64,000 nt of DNA from assembly GCF_021117295.1 (NCBI RefSeq), contig NZ_CP088247.1, positions 3,673,001 to 3,737,000 of the forward strand. Reading direction: 5' to 3'. Below the pieces are notes generated by a model that did no database searches, had not been told where the DNA came from, and worked only from the letters and a program-made list of their open reading frames with translations. Position 1 is the stretch's first letter; each line of letters opens with the position of its first letter. This document shows positions 8,113 to 16,258 of this stretch, piece by piece. A program made the position numbers and the translations under genes. This stretch comes from Methylorubrum sp. B1-46. GTDB taxonomy: Bacteria > Pseudomonadota > Alphaproteobacteria > Rhizobiales > Beijerinckiaceae.

Positions 8113-8394
8113 TCAGCGGTCGCGTGTCTTCGTGGTGCGCGAATCCTGGTTCCTGTTCCCCTCCGCAGCGGGGGACGTTCCCGGCACACCGGTATTGCCC
8201 GAGCCGCCGCCCATCTCCCCACCTTTCATCGCGTCGCCCTTCTGCATCTCGCCCGCCGTACCGGCGCGCGACGTGCCGGAGGGCGCGGCCGGCTGCTGGG
8301 CCCCGGTTTGGCCGGACGTCTCCCCTGCCGACACGGCACCGAGCCCCCCGATCAGAAAAAGCGAAGTAAAACACGCCATGCGAATCGTTTGCAT
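8113..8394 (-). CDS. Small secreted low-complexity protein
   Basis: 93 residues. Signal peptide MQTIRMACFTSLFLIGGLGA with cleavage likely after VSAGE, then a Gly/Ser/Thr/Asn-rich tail with GEMGGGSGNTGVPG. No domain is recognised. The start at 8394 is well supported: GGGAG lies seven bases upstream on the minus strand. It is oriented toward the Crp gene (convergent). Only the export signal can be supported; the role is unknown. Confidence 0.65.
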   Translation of the reverse strand: MQTIRMACFTSLFLIGGLGAVSAGETSGQTGAQQPAAPSGTSRAGTAGEMQKGDAMKGGEMGGGSGNTGVPGTSPAAEGNRNQDSRTTKTRDR

Positions 8395-8691
8395 CGATAA
8401 TCTCCCGATGGTGATGTCACCATAGAACCCCCCTCCGGCACGATGTTTCAGCACAAAATCCGTCGGCACCTTTAATATTGTCTTATATATACACAGACAT
8501 CGCAGCATCGAAATCGCTGGCAATCCGTTCCGGCGCGGCGGAGGGCGCGCCGGCCTCCCGCCGTTGCGGTCAGGGGTCCACGGAACGCGCCGACATCTTC
8601 TGACGTTCACCGTCGGTCCTTGGCTGGAGCACCTTGGCTGGAGCGCTTTGGCTGAAGCGGTTGCTCGGCGGGCAGGAGACAGGAGACCTTG

Positions 8692-8955
8692 ATGATGAGG
8701 ATCGGACCCCGCACAATGCTGGCTCTGATCGCCTTCTCCGCCACCGGCACGGCCAGCGTGCGGGCCGGTGAGGAGGAGCAGGCTGCTCTCTGCCGCGACG
8801 ACGTCATGCGGCTGTGCCTGACATCGATACCGGACCGCGGCCGCATCGTGAGTTGCATGAAGGCACAGCGGACGAGCCTCAGCCCCGGTTGCCGGGCCGC
8901 CTTCGACGAGGGGATGGCCTCCTCGGCCGGGCGGCGCTCCGCGAGCCTCCGCTAG
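8692..8955 (+). CDS. Small secreted cysteine-rich protein
   Basis: About 87 residues. Signal peptide (ALIAFSATGTASVRAGEE, cleavage near ASVRA), then a single Cys-rich unit CRDDVMRLCLTSIPDRGRIV followed by SCMKAQRTSLSPGCRAAF. This spacing of four Cys is like the cysteine-rich repeat found in many alphaproteobacterial periplasmic proteins; function is not established. Two ATG codons (8692, 8695) follow AGGAG at 8681-8685, and I choose the first. The stop codon overlaps the edge of a family A repeat. Confidence 0.65.
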   Translation: MMRIGPRTMLALIAFSATGTASVRAGEEEQAALCRDDVMRLCLTSIPDRGRIVSCMKAQRTSLSPGCRAAFDEGMASSAGRRSASLR

Positions 8956-9003
8956 AGCATCGTCCCGAAAAGTGGCCGCCGGCTTTCGGGAAAAAGACGA
9001 TGC
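8954..9003. repeat. Dispersed palindromic repeat, family A
   Basis: Starts AGAGCATCGTCCCGAAAAGT and ends GACGATGC, in the opposite orientation to the copies at 5874-5981. It sits directly on the 3' end of the Cys-rich gene, a typical position for REP-like elements. Confidence 0.75.
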
Positions 9004-9142
9004 GAAAGCAAGAGGTGAGAGCATCAAGGGCTCGAACGCGGCGGTCGACCGTCGCGCCTCCTCGAACCGGGCGCCATGCGCACAGCGCGGTCGGACGGCC
9101 GACGCGCCCGGAGACGATCGACGACAGGAGAAACGCCTTCCG

Positions 9143-9553
9143 ATGAACCGTTCGATTCTTCCCCTGCTTCTGGTCGCCGGCTTGGCGATGCCAGCACTCA
9201 CGCAGACCGCAGCGGCGGTCGAGGGTCCGCCGATGCTGCTGCACGGCAATTATTGCGGGCCCGGCAACAACGGGCCGGCGGCACCCGTCGATGCGCTGGA
9301 TGCGGCCTGCGCTCGCCACGATGCCTGCACGCCGGACGGCGCGCTGGCTCCGAAGGCCTGCAACCTGCGGCTCCAGGTGGATGCCGCGCGCGTGGCCGAC
9401 GATCCACGCCAGCCGGTTGACCTGCGGATGCTGGCTGGGCTCGTCGCCTCAGGCGCGGCGATGATGCCGTCCGCCCCGGCGGCCAAGCCGCTCGCTGCTC
9501 CCGCATCCGTCGATGTCGAGAGCCCGCCGGACTCGGACCTGCTTCCCGAATAG
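9143..9553 (+). CDS. Secreted phospholipase-A2-like protein
   Basis: 136 residues with signal peptide (NRSILPLLLVAGLAMPALT, cleavage near AAAVEG). The mature region contains HGNYCGPGNNGPAAPVDALD and CARHDACTP. The Y-C-G-P-G-N loop and the C-A-R-H-D-A-C helix match the calcium-binding loop and His-Asp active-site helix of bacterial phospholipase A2 proteins. It should be an exported lipid acyl hydrolase or a relative. The C-terminal third is Ala/Pro-rich and probably disordered. An AGGAGAAA ribosome site stands about 12 bases before ATG 9143. Confidence 0.65.
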   Translation: MNRSILPLLLVAGLAMPALTQTAAAVEGPPMLLHGNYCGPGNNGPAAPVDALDAACARHDACTPDGALAPKACNLRLQVDAARVADDPRQPVDLRMLAGLVASGAAMMPSAPAAKPLAAPASVDVESPPDSDLLPE

Positions 9554-9962
9554 AGCCTCGTCCGGTCGCGCGCTCCTTGGCTGAACCGGTCTCCCCGTCG
9601 TCGGCACGCGCTCCACGCGGACGATCTCCGACAGGCGGTGTCGATGGCGGCACGATCTCGCCGGCAGGAAGGGGACGCCACTCCCCGACCTCGCCGGCAC
9701 CCTATCCTCGGCCCGGCCCCTCGATACGGGGTCCGTCGCATCGCGCGGTGTCTGCGAGGCGGCAGCCGGAACGAGCCGCTACGCAATTCGCCTTGCATTG
9801 CACAATCGGCCGCATCGTCATTAAACCCGTCTCGCCCTCACGGGCCGAGATCGATGACCAAGGACAGGCCGTCGAGGACTCTGCGCCGAGACGGGCGACG
9901 CTGCACCGGCAGTCGCCGCTCGGGCGTCCAGCCCTCGCGGCGCAGCCGAGACACACAGCTCC
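9554..9962. other. Intergenic stretch, no gene seen
   Basis: About 410 bases between the phospholipase-like gene and the regulator at 9963. Overlapping reading frames have no recognisable product. The sequence from 9780 to 9840 is less GC-rich and may hold the promoter of the next gene. Confidence 0.45.
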
Positions 9963-10964
9963 ATGCCGAAGACGAGCGGTTCCTCGCGGGACGCGGGAAC
10001 GGACGACCCGGTCGCTCGCGAGGGGCGCTTCGTTCCGAGTCCGCCGGACCCGTCGCAGTTCGAGCGCTTCCTCCCCGAGATCGCGCACCGGACGAGCGGC
10101 GAGATCCTGACCCATCCCGACTACGCCCGGATGCGCCCACGCTACATCGCCGCCACGGTGGCGTGCTACGAAATCGCGACCTTCCCCGGCGGATGGCAGA
10201 GCGCGGCCTACCGGGTCGCCGTCATCAGCGCGATCATCTGCCTCCATGCGGCCTGGGACCCGGCGGACCGGGCGACCTGGCCGACGCTCGCGCGGCTCAA
10301 GGAGGCGGGCGCCTCCTTCGGGCTCTCGAGTCCGCGGCAGATCGACGATCTCATCGCCCGCCTCGTCGAGACCGGTCACGTCGTCCTGGAGCGCCCCGCC
10401 GCCGACGGCCGGTTGCGCCTGCTGGTGCCGACGGACAAACTTCTCGCGTGGGATCGGGTCTTGCTGTCCTCCTATTACGGCGTGCTGCAGGACCTCTATC
10501 CGGACCCCGGATACGGTCCCGCCGTGGCGTGCGATCCGGCCCTCCATTGGGCTCACCGCCGGGTCTCGGTCGGCACGTTCGACGTCATCGGCCGGTTCAT
10601 CGCGCAGAACGGCGACATCCTCCCCTTCCTCCAGATGTATCAGGGCTTCCAGGTCCTGGTGCGGGTGATCCTGCTGCGGGAGGCGGATGCGCGGGCCGCC
10701 ATCCGCGAGAGCGACTTTTCCGACATCGTCGCGCGGTTCGGGGTATCCCGGTCGCATGTCCGCAACATCCTGGCGGCGGCCGAGGCCGGCGGGCTCCTCA
10801 CATCGGGGGGCCGCGGCTTGAAGGATCTCGCCCCGACGGCCCGCGGCCTGGCCGCCGTGGACCGCTTCATCGCGGATACCCTCTCCTCCCACGACATGAC
10901 CTATCGCATGGCGCTGGCGAGCCTGGCGGCGGAACCGGCCCGGTCGGCGGGGACGGCATCCTGA
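9963..10964 (+). CDS. Putative winged-helix regulator, unknown specificity
   Basis: 333 residues, cytoplasmic, no membrane segments. The C-terminal part (about 235-300) reads as a helix-turn-helix (FSDIVARFGVSRSHVRNILA, followed by EAGGLLTSGGRGLKDL), similar to MarR/IclR-type winged helices. A second HTH-like stretch is near residues 105-145 (LKEAGASFGLSSPRQIDDLI followed by ARLVETGHVV). A protein with two winged-helix units would suit a DNA-binding regulator. I do not recognise a named family. The start at 9963 has no strong ribosome site. Confidence 0.55.
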   Translation: MPKTSGSSRDAGTDDPVAREGRFVPSPPDPSQFERFLPEIAHRTSGEILTHPDYARMRPRYIAATVACYEIATFPGGWQSAAYRVAVISAIICLHAAWDPADRATWPTLARLKEAGASFGLSSPRQIDDLIARLVETGHVVLERPAADGRLRLLVPTDKLLAWDRVLLSSYYGVLQDLYPDPGYGPAVACDPALHWAHRRVSVGTFDVIGRFIAQNGDILPFLQMYQGFQVLVRVILLREADARAAIRESDFSDIVARFGVSRSHVRNILAAAEAGGLLTSGGRGLKDLAPTARGLAAVDRFIADTLSSHDMTYRMALASLAAEPARSAGTAS

Positions 10965-11120
10965 TCCGACAGCGCCACCCGCGCGCCGCCCGCACCGGTC
11001 AGAACGAAGCGGGCCGGCTCCCCCTGGAGGAAGCCGGCCCGTTCCCGTCCTACCGCGCCGGGGCCGGCGCGGATCGCCTGATACCGTTGTCGGTTGATCG
11101 CTTCTGTTTTTGCCCGACGC

Positions 11121-11213
11121 CGTCATCGCGAGGCGAAGCCGAAGCGATCCAGGGCGCGACATTTCCGGAAAGTGCGGAGCCCTGGATTGCCACGGCTTCG
11201 CCTCGCAATGACG
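11121..11213. repeat. Dispersed inverted repeat, family B
   Basis: Left arm CGTCATCGCGAGGCGAAGCC and right arm GGCTTCGCCTCGCAATGACG face each other around a centre holding GATCCAGGGC/GCCCTGGATT. Related copies occur at 29257, 46041 and 50592. It lies in the 340-base gap between the regulator (ends 10964) and the flagellin end (11307). The gap also carries a family A copy, and I see no gene in it. Confidence 0.75.
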
Positions 11214-11250
11214 AAGAGACACCGAAGCGATCAAGCGGAAGACCGTATCA

Positions 11251-11293
11251 GAGCATCGTCCCGAAAGGTGGTCACCGGCTTTCGGGACGATGC
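11251..11293. repeat. Dispersed palindromic repeat, family A
   Basis: GAGCATCGTCCCGAAAGGTG, then GTCACCGGCTTTCGGGACGA, closing with TGC. It begins 14 bases from the flagellin stop codon and could act as the flagellin transcript's terminal hairpin. Confidence 0.75.
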
Positions 11294-11306
11294 AGCGACA
11301 AAGGCT

Positions 11307-14300
11307 CTAGCGCAGAAGCTGCAGGATGCCCTGCTGCGACTGGTTGGCCAGCGACAGCGCCGAGATCGCCAGCGAGTTGCGGGTCGAGAGCGCCTGGGAG
11401 TTGGCCGCTTCCTCGTTGAGGTCGGCACTCGTCAGGTTGGCCGCGCCCGTGTCGAGCACGTTGATGATCTGCTTGGTGAAGTCCTGCCGGTTCTGCACCA
11501 CCGCGAGGTTCGAGCCGAGCGCGGCCGCCCGCGACTGGAGCTGGCTGCTGGCGCTGTTGATCTGATCGACGATCTTCTTGATCGCACTGCTCTCCTGGAA
11601 GTTGGTCTGGCCCACCGCCGAGAGACCGAGGCTGGCCGCGTTGGTGGCGCTGCCCTGGACCTTCAGCGAGGAGGAACCCTTCTCGTTGAAGTTGATCGTG
11701 AGGTTGTCGCCGGACAGCAGGTTCACGCCGTTGAACCCGGCATCCGAGGCGAGTTGGTCCATCTGCTTGAGCAGGTCGTTGTAGGTCTGCACGAGGTTGT
11801 TGCGGGCATTGAGCCCGTCGCCGCCGAGATTGGCCGTGGCGTTGCCGGTGGTGAACGGGTTGCCGGCCCCGTTGGCGATGACCGACAGATTCTGGGCGCC
11901 GACGTCGTTCGAGGTGGTGATCGAGATCTTGCCGGTCAGCGAGTCGATCGTCGCCTGGGCGTTGGCGGGGGCGAGCGCCTGGTTGAGCTGGGCCAGCGTC
12001 GAGATCTGGCCCGGCGCGTTTCCGAAGGTGACGGTGGCGGTGTTCATGGCCGCCCCGCTGCCGACCTGGACGGTGAGCGACTTGCCGGCAAGCGCGCTCT
12101 GCGACTCGGGCTGCCCGCCGCCCGCCGTGAAGTTCGTCGCGGTGAAGCCGAAATTCGACACCTTCGACGTGGCGGTCGAGCCGTCGCCGAGCTGCACCGC
12201 GGTGTTCGAGTCGGTGGCGGTGAAGCTGAACTTGTTCGTCGCCGCATCGTAGCTCGCGGTCACGGCGCCGTTGGTCGCCGCGCCGACCTTCTGGACGAGC
12301 GAGCCGATGGTGTCGGTCGCCGAAAGGTTCACCGTCTGGCCGTTGACCGAGAAGCTGTCGCCGCCCTTGAAGCCGAGCGTCGAGATCAGCGTGGTCTGGC
12401 CCGGATCGAAGGTGCCGGCGATGGAGGCCTCCGTGCTCGCGAGCCCCAGCGTGTTGTGCTCGGAGCCCTTGATCGTGAAGGATTGGCCGTCGGCGCTCCC
12501 CGTGAAGGTGAGCTTGTTGCCGTCCTTGCCGGCGGTGACCCCGGTCGTCGAACTCTTGGCGTTGATGGCGGCCATCACCTGATCGAGCGTGGCCGAGGCC
12601 GCGATCTCGATGTCGGTGCCGTTCACCGTCACGGTCTGCGCCGCGCCCTGGTTGTTGTTGATCCGCTGGGCGATGGCCGAGAACCCGCTGGAGGCGGAAT
12701 TGCTCGACTGCACGGTGAAGGCGGAGCCGTCGGCCTTGCCGGTGAGTTTGATCTTGCCGGCGTTGTCGGGATCGACGCTGGCGATCACGCCGAGCCTGGC
12801 AGTGCCGGACGCCGTGTTAATGTCGTCGATGGCCTGCTGCTGCGTCGCGCCGGCGCGGATGGTGATGTCGGTGCCGTTGATCGTCAGCGTCTGGGCGGCG
12901 GAGGCCTCACCGTTATTCGCCGTCACCGGGCTTGTCCCGAAGCCGAGCGAGCTGTTGGGCCCACCCGTCACCGTGAAGGCGCCACCGGTCGCGGGGCCCT
13001 TGAGCACGATCCGGCCGTCGGACGAGGCCGAGGCGGTGACACCCGTGCCGCCCGTGCCGGAACTGGCATCGTTGATGGCCTTCAGGGCCGCGGCCTGCAC
13101 CTTCGCGTCGCTGTCGCCGGCGGCGCCGCCGGAGATCGCGACGGTCGCGGAGGTGTTGCCCGACGCGATGGTGAGCGTCTGGCTCTCGGCGACCTTCTGC
13201 CCGGTCGAGAGCGTCGGCGTGGCGGTGAAGCCGCCGCCGGGGGCGGTGCTGGCGACCTTCAGATCGGAGCCGTCGGCCTTGCCAGTGAACTTGAGCTTTT
13301 GGCCGTCCGCCTCGACCTTGATGCCCCCGGCTCCGGTCAACTGGTCGTTGATCGTCTTAACGGCCTTCGCGATATCAGTGTCAGCAGCCGTGAGGTTTAC
13401 CGTAAAGACGTTCCCGGCCCCACCCGCCCCCGAGGTAATCGTGAAGGCAGCACCGACTCCGCCGGGAGGCGCGTAGTCTGTTGGCCCTGTCACGGTTCCG
13501 GCCGTGACGGCTTTGTTGTTCGTCGCGTTCAGGGCGGCGACCGTCAAACCAGCGTTGGTGTTGTTGCTGCTGATGCTCAGCGCAGAGCCGTCAGTCTTGC
13601 CGGTGAACTTGAGCTTTTGGCCGTCCGCCTCGACCTTGATGCCCCCGGCTCCGGTCAACTGGTCGTTGATCGTCTTAACGGCCTTCGCGATATCAGTGTC
13701 AGCAGCCGTGAGGTTCACCGTAAAGACGTTCCCGATCCCACCTGGGCCCGAGGTGATGGTGATCGACGTGCCTCCGGCACCGATTGTTCCGAAGTCGTCG
13801 GGGGCGTTGACGGTTCCGGCCGTGGCCGTTGCGACGTTGTTCGTCGATCCCACGGCCGCCGCGGTGAAGCCGGCGAGGGCGCCACCGCTGGCAATGCTCA
13901 GTGCGGAGCCGTCGGCCTTGCCGGTGAAGACGAGGTCGCTGCCGCTCACCGCCGCCTTGATGCCGCTGGTGCCGAACGCGTCGTTGAACTTCCGGGCCGC
14001 GGTGGCGATCGAATCGCCGGCCGCGAGATCGACGGAGAACGTGTTCTCGGCCCCACCCGCGCCGGAGGTGACGGCGAGGCGCGTGCCGGCCGCCGCCGGC
14101 GCGGAATAGGTCGCCGTCAGCGTCCCGGCCGCCGCGCCGGCAGGCGCCCGGAAGGCGCTGCCGGCTGTCGTCGTCGCGGGGGTGCCGTCGGGCGTGTAGA
14201 CGCCGCTCACCGTGGCGGCGAGGCTGGTGCTGGTCGGCGTCGCCGAGAAGCCGCTGGAGGCGGGGTTCGAGGAGGCGACGGTGAAGGCCGAGCCGTCGCT

Positions 14301-15650
14301 CTTGCCGGTCAGCAGCAGACGGGTCGGGTCGGCCGGATCCTTGCTCGCGGCGACGCCGGTGGTGCCCTTCTGATTGTTGATCGCCGTGACCGCCGCGTCG
14401 ATGTCGCCGCCGCCCGCGACGGTGATCTGGGTGCCGTTGATCGTCAGCGTCTGGCTCGCCGCCGCGGCGCCGTTGGCCGTGGTGAGCGGGGTCGAGGCGA
14501 AGCCGAGGGTGTTGCCGGCGCTGCCCTCGACCGTGAAGTTTGTGCCGTTCGCAGCGCCGGCGAGCACCAGCCGCTGGCCGCCACTGCCGTCCGGCTCGAA
14601 GGTGGCGGAGACGCCGGTGGGCGTGAGGCCCGTATTGGCGTCGTTGATGGCCTTGAGCGCATCCTTCCGCACGTCGGCCGGATCGGCCCCCGCTCGGCCG
14701 CCCGAGATCGTGATGGTGCTGCTGCCGATCTTCAGGGTCTGGGTCTGCGCCGCGACGTTGTTGGTCGAGCCGACGGCGGACGCCGTGGTGAAGCCGGTCT
14801 GGCCATTTGTCTGAGACGTCGTCTCGACCTTCAGGAGCGAACCGTCTGAGGCGCCAGTGAAAGCAAGCTTGCCGCCGTCGTTCTTGACCGAGATGCCCTT
14901 GCTGCCGAGGGCGGCGTTGAGCTTCACGACGGCGTCGTCGATGGTGTCGTTGACCGCAAGCGTGACGTTCGTCGCGGCGCCGGTTCCGGCGGTGACCGAG
15001 ATCGTCGCTGCGCCGGTCAACGTCGTGAAATTGCCCCCCGTGACCGTGCCGGCCACGGCGCTGGCCGGCGCGCTGAACGCGGAGGCCGCGGTCGCCTTGG
15101 CCGCCGTCGGCGTCGTCGCGGCGAAGGTGGTGCCGCGCATCGTCGCCGGGGCGGCGGTCGGCTTGTAATCGACGCTGCCCGCCACCGTCGCCGGCACGGC
15201 CGCCGCGGGCGGGAGATCGCCGATGAGGGTGCCGATCGCCTTGTCGCCCCGCGCCACGGTCGGGCCGGTGGAGAGCAGGTTGGCGGCCGTCGCCCCATTG
15301 AGCGCGGTCGAGACCGTGGAAGCCTTCGAGGTGAAGGCGCTGGTGGCGGCGAGCGCCTGCTGCGCCGTCGACTTGAGCTGGCTCGTCAGGTTCTGGAGCT
15401 TGGACAGGCCGGTATTGGCCGCCTGGATCGTCTGGACGCCGTTCGAGATACCGTCGAGCAGCGACGACAGCTCGGTCGAGCGGCCGCTCAGATTGTTGGC
15501 GGTGAAGAAGTTGATCGGGTTGTCGAGGGCCGAGTTGACCTTCTTGCCCGTCGAGAGCCGGCTCTGCGTCGTCGCGAGCAGGCTCGCGGTGTCTTGGAGC
15601 GAGAGCAGGTTCTGCCGCGTCGCGGCCGAGAGCGTGATGCTGGAAGACAT
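11307..15650 (-). CDS. Giant flagellin with repeat-built variable region
   Basis: 1447 residues, about three to four times the length of an ordinary alphaproteobacterial flagellin. Residues 1-120 are the conserved N-terminal D0/D1 helices (SSSITLSAATRQNLLSLQDT, RLSTGKKVNSALDNPINFF). The last 165 residues are the C-terminal D1/D0 helices, ending SALSLANQSQQGILQLLR. Between them lie roughly 1150 residues of Thr/Ala/Gly-rich beta repeats carrying many flagellin-IN-like units of the form SQTLTINGTQITV followed by INDANTG. Cysteine is absent from the parts I read. The protein should be exported by the flagellar type III system and add a large surface-exposed domain to the filament. No secretion chaperone or other flagellar gene is next to it. 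Two nearly identical 136-base segments are inside (see 13281-13734). Confidence 0.9.
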   Translation of the reverse strand: MSSSITLSAATRQNLLSLQDTASLLATTQSRLSTGKKVNSALDNPINFFTANNLSGRSTELSSLLDGISNGVQTIQAANTGLSKLQNLTSQLKSTAQQALAATSAFTSKASTVSTALNGATAANLLSTGPTVARGDKAIGTLIGDLPPAAAVPATVAGSVDYKPTAAPATMRGTTFAATTPTAAKATAASAFSAPASAVAGTVTGGNFTTLTGAATISVTAGTGAATNVTLAVNDTIDDAVVKLNAALGSKGISVKNDGGKLAFTGASDGSLLKVETTSQTNGQTGFTTASAVGSTNNVAAQTQTLKIGSSTITISGGRAGADPADVRKDALKAINDANTGLTPTGVSATFEPDGSGGQRLVLAGAANGTNFTVEGSAGNTLGFASTPLTTANGAAAASQTLTINGTQITVAGGGDIDAAVTAINNQKGTTGVAASKDPADPTRLLLTGKSDGSAFTVASSNPASSGFSATPTSTSLAATVSGVYTPDGTPATTTAGSAFRAPAGAAAGTLTATYSAPAAAGTRLAVTSGAGGAENTFSVDLAAGDSIATAARKFNDAFGTSGIKAAVSGSDLVFTGKADGSALSIASGGALAGFTAAAVGSTNNVATATAGTVNAPDDFGTIGAGGTSITITSGPGGIGNVFTVNLTAADTDIAKAVKTINDQLTGAGGIKVEADGQKLKFTGKTDGSALSISSNNTNAGLTVAALNATNNKAVTAGTVTGPTDYAPPGGVGAAFTITSGAGGAGNVFTVNLTAADTDIAKAVKTINDQLTGAGGIKVEADGQKLKFTGKADGSDLKVASTAPGGGFTATPTLSTGQKVAESQTLTIASGNTSATVAISGGAAGDSDAKVQAAALKAINDASSGTGGTGVTASASSDGRIVLKGPATGGAFTVTGGPNSSLGFGTSPVTANNGEASAAQTLTINGTDITIRAGATQQQAIDDINTASGTARLGVIASVDPDNAGKIKLTGKADGSAFTVQSSNSASSGFSAIAQRINNNQGAAQTVTVNGTDIEIAASATLDQVMAAINAKSSTTGVTAGKDGNKLTFTGSADGQSFTIKGSEHNTLGLASTEASIAGTFDPGQTTLISTLGFKGGDSFSVNGQTVNLSATDTIGSLVQKVGAATNGAVTASYDAATNKFSFTATDSNTAVQLGDGSTATSKVSNFGFTATNFTAGGGQPESQSALAGKSLTVQVGSGAAMNTATVTFGNAPGQISTLAQLNQALAPANAQATIDSLTGKISITTSNDVGAQNLSVIANGAGNPFTTGNATANLGGDGLNARNNLVQTYNDLLKQMDQLASDAGFNGVNLLSGDNLTINFNEKGSSSLKVQGSATNAASLGLSAVGQTNFQESSAIKKIVDQINSASSQLQSRAAALGSNLAVVQNRQDFTKQIINVLDTGAANLTSADLNEEAANSQALSTRNSLAISALSLANQSQQGILQLLR
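13281..13734. repeat. Long direct repeat inside the giant flagellin
   Basis: Segment 13281-13416 recurs at 13599-13734, an offset of 318 bases (106 codons), with only about two base differences by eye. Each encodes NVFTVNLTAADTDIAKAVKT followed by INDQLTGAGGIKVEADGQKL. The repeats are in frame, so gain or loss of one unit changes filament domain length by 106 residues. Confidence 0.85.
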
Positions 15651-16258
15651 GGGGCGACTCGATCCTCTGGAGCCGGCGTGGCGGCGGTGAGGGGATCAAG
15701 CGCCCGGCGCAATTGATGACGATCTAAGTATTTGCCCGATGACCCATCGATTACATCGCATATAATATCAAGATTGTCGCATTTTGTCTCAAAGTTTGCT
15801 TATGAGGCAAAGCATATCAAAGAACTCTCATTTCGTCTCAGAATTCCAATCGGTCCCACCGCGCGGCATTTGCCGGCCGCACCCCGCTCCGGCACATCCA
15901 TGAGCGTCGCAGCGACGTTGACCGGCGCATGCCGTTCGGGGTCGAGCCCGGCGCGCCCGACCGGAGACTGAGACCGCGAAGATCGTCGCAAAATTTGACG
16001 CCCTCGCCCGATTGTCCGATTCCGAGACAGGCGGTAGTGCCTAAAAGGCCCAATGAAGCGCCGGGAACGACTGGTATATCCATACCAGCCTGGCACCACA
16101 GCTGATATAGACAGAAATACCAGTGCGTATTATTGTCTCTATCGGAGCAGTATTTTTCGGTTTGCGCACCGTGCCGAAGTTCGGCGCGGAGCCACGGTCG
16201 GCATCTGGCCGCAGACTTGAAACGATCCGCGACGTTCCTTCTCAGAGACTTGCCAGCC
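15651..16258. other. Intergenic region between flagellin and AraC gene
   Basis: About 600 bases, clearly more AT-rich (15720-15850) than its surroundings, lying between two divergent genes. It must hold both promoters. I could not assign a convincing sigma-28 flagellar promoter. An inverted repeat at 16071-16088 is annotated separately. No gene is seen. Confidence 0.5.
16071..16123. promoter_or_regulatory. Operator-like inverted repeat before the AraC gene
   Basis: CTGGTATATCCATACCAG at 16071-16088 is a perfect 7+7 inverted repeat with a 4-base spacer. A third ATACCAG half-site follows at 16117-16123, 35 bases from the second half. The arrangement precedes the AraC-family start (16259) and could be an autoregulatory site. 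Confidence 0.45.

Noticed and set aside
9638..11419. Long plus-strand open frame of 593 codons across regulator and flagellin end
   Set aside because: It is an out-of-phase reading of GC-rich coding sequence; the regulator at 9963 and the minus-strand flagellin explain the region, and the product is Arg/Gly-rich with no domain.
11094..14849. 1251-codon plus-strand frame antisense to flagellin
   Set aside because: It runs opposite the flagellin repeats and its product is an Arg/Gly/Val-rich shadow without starts, signals or family features. Strong flagellin ends on the minus strand decide the strand.
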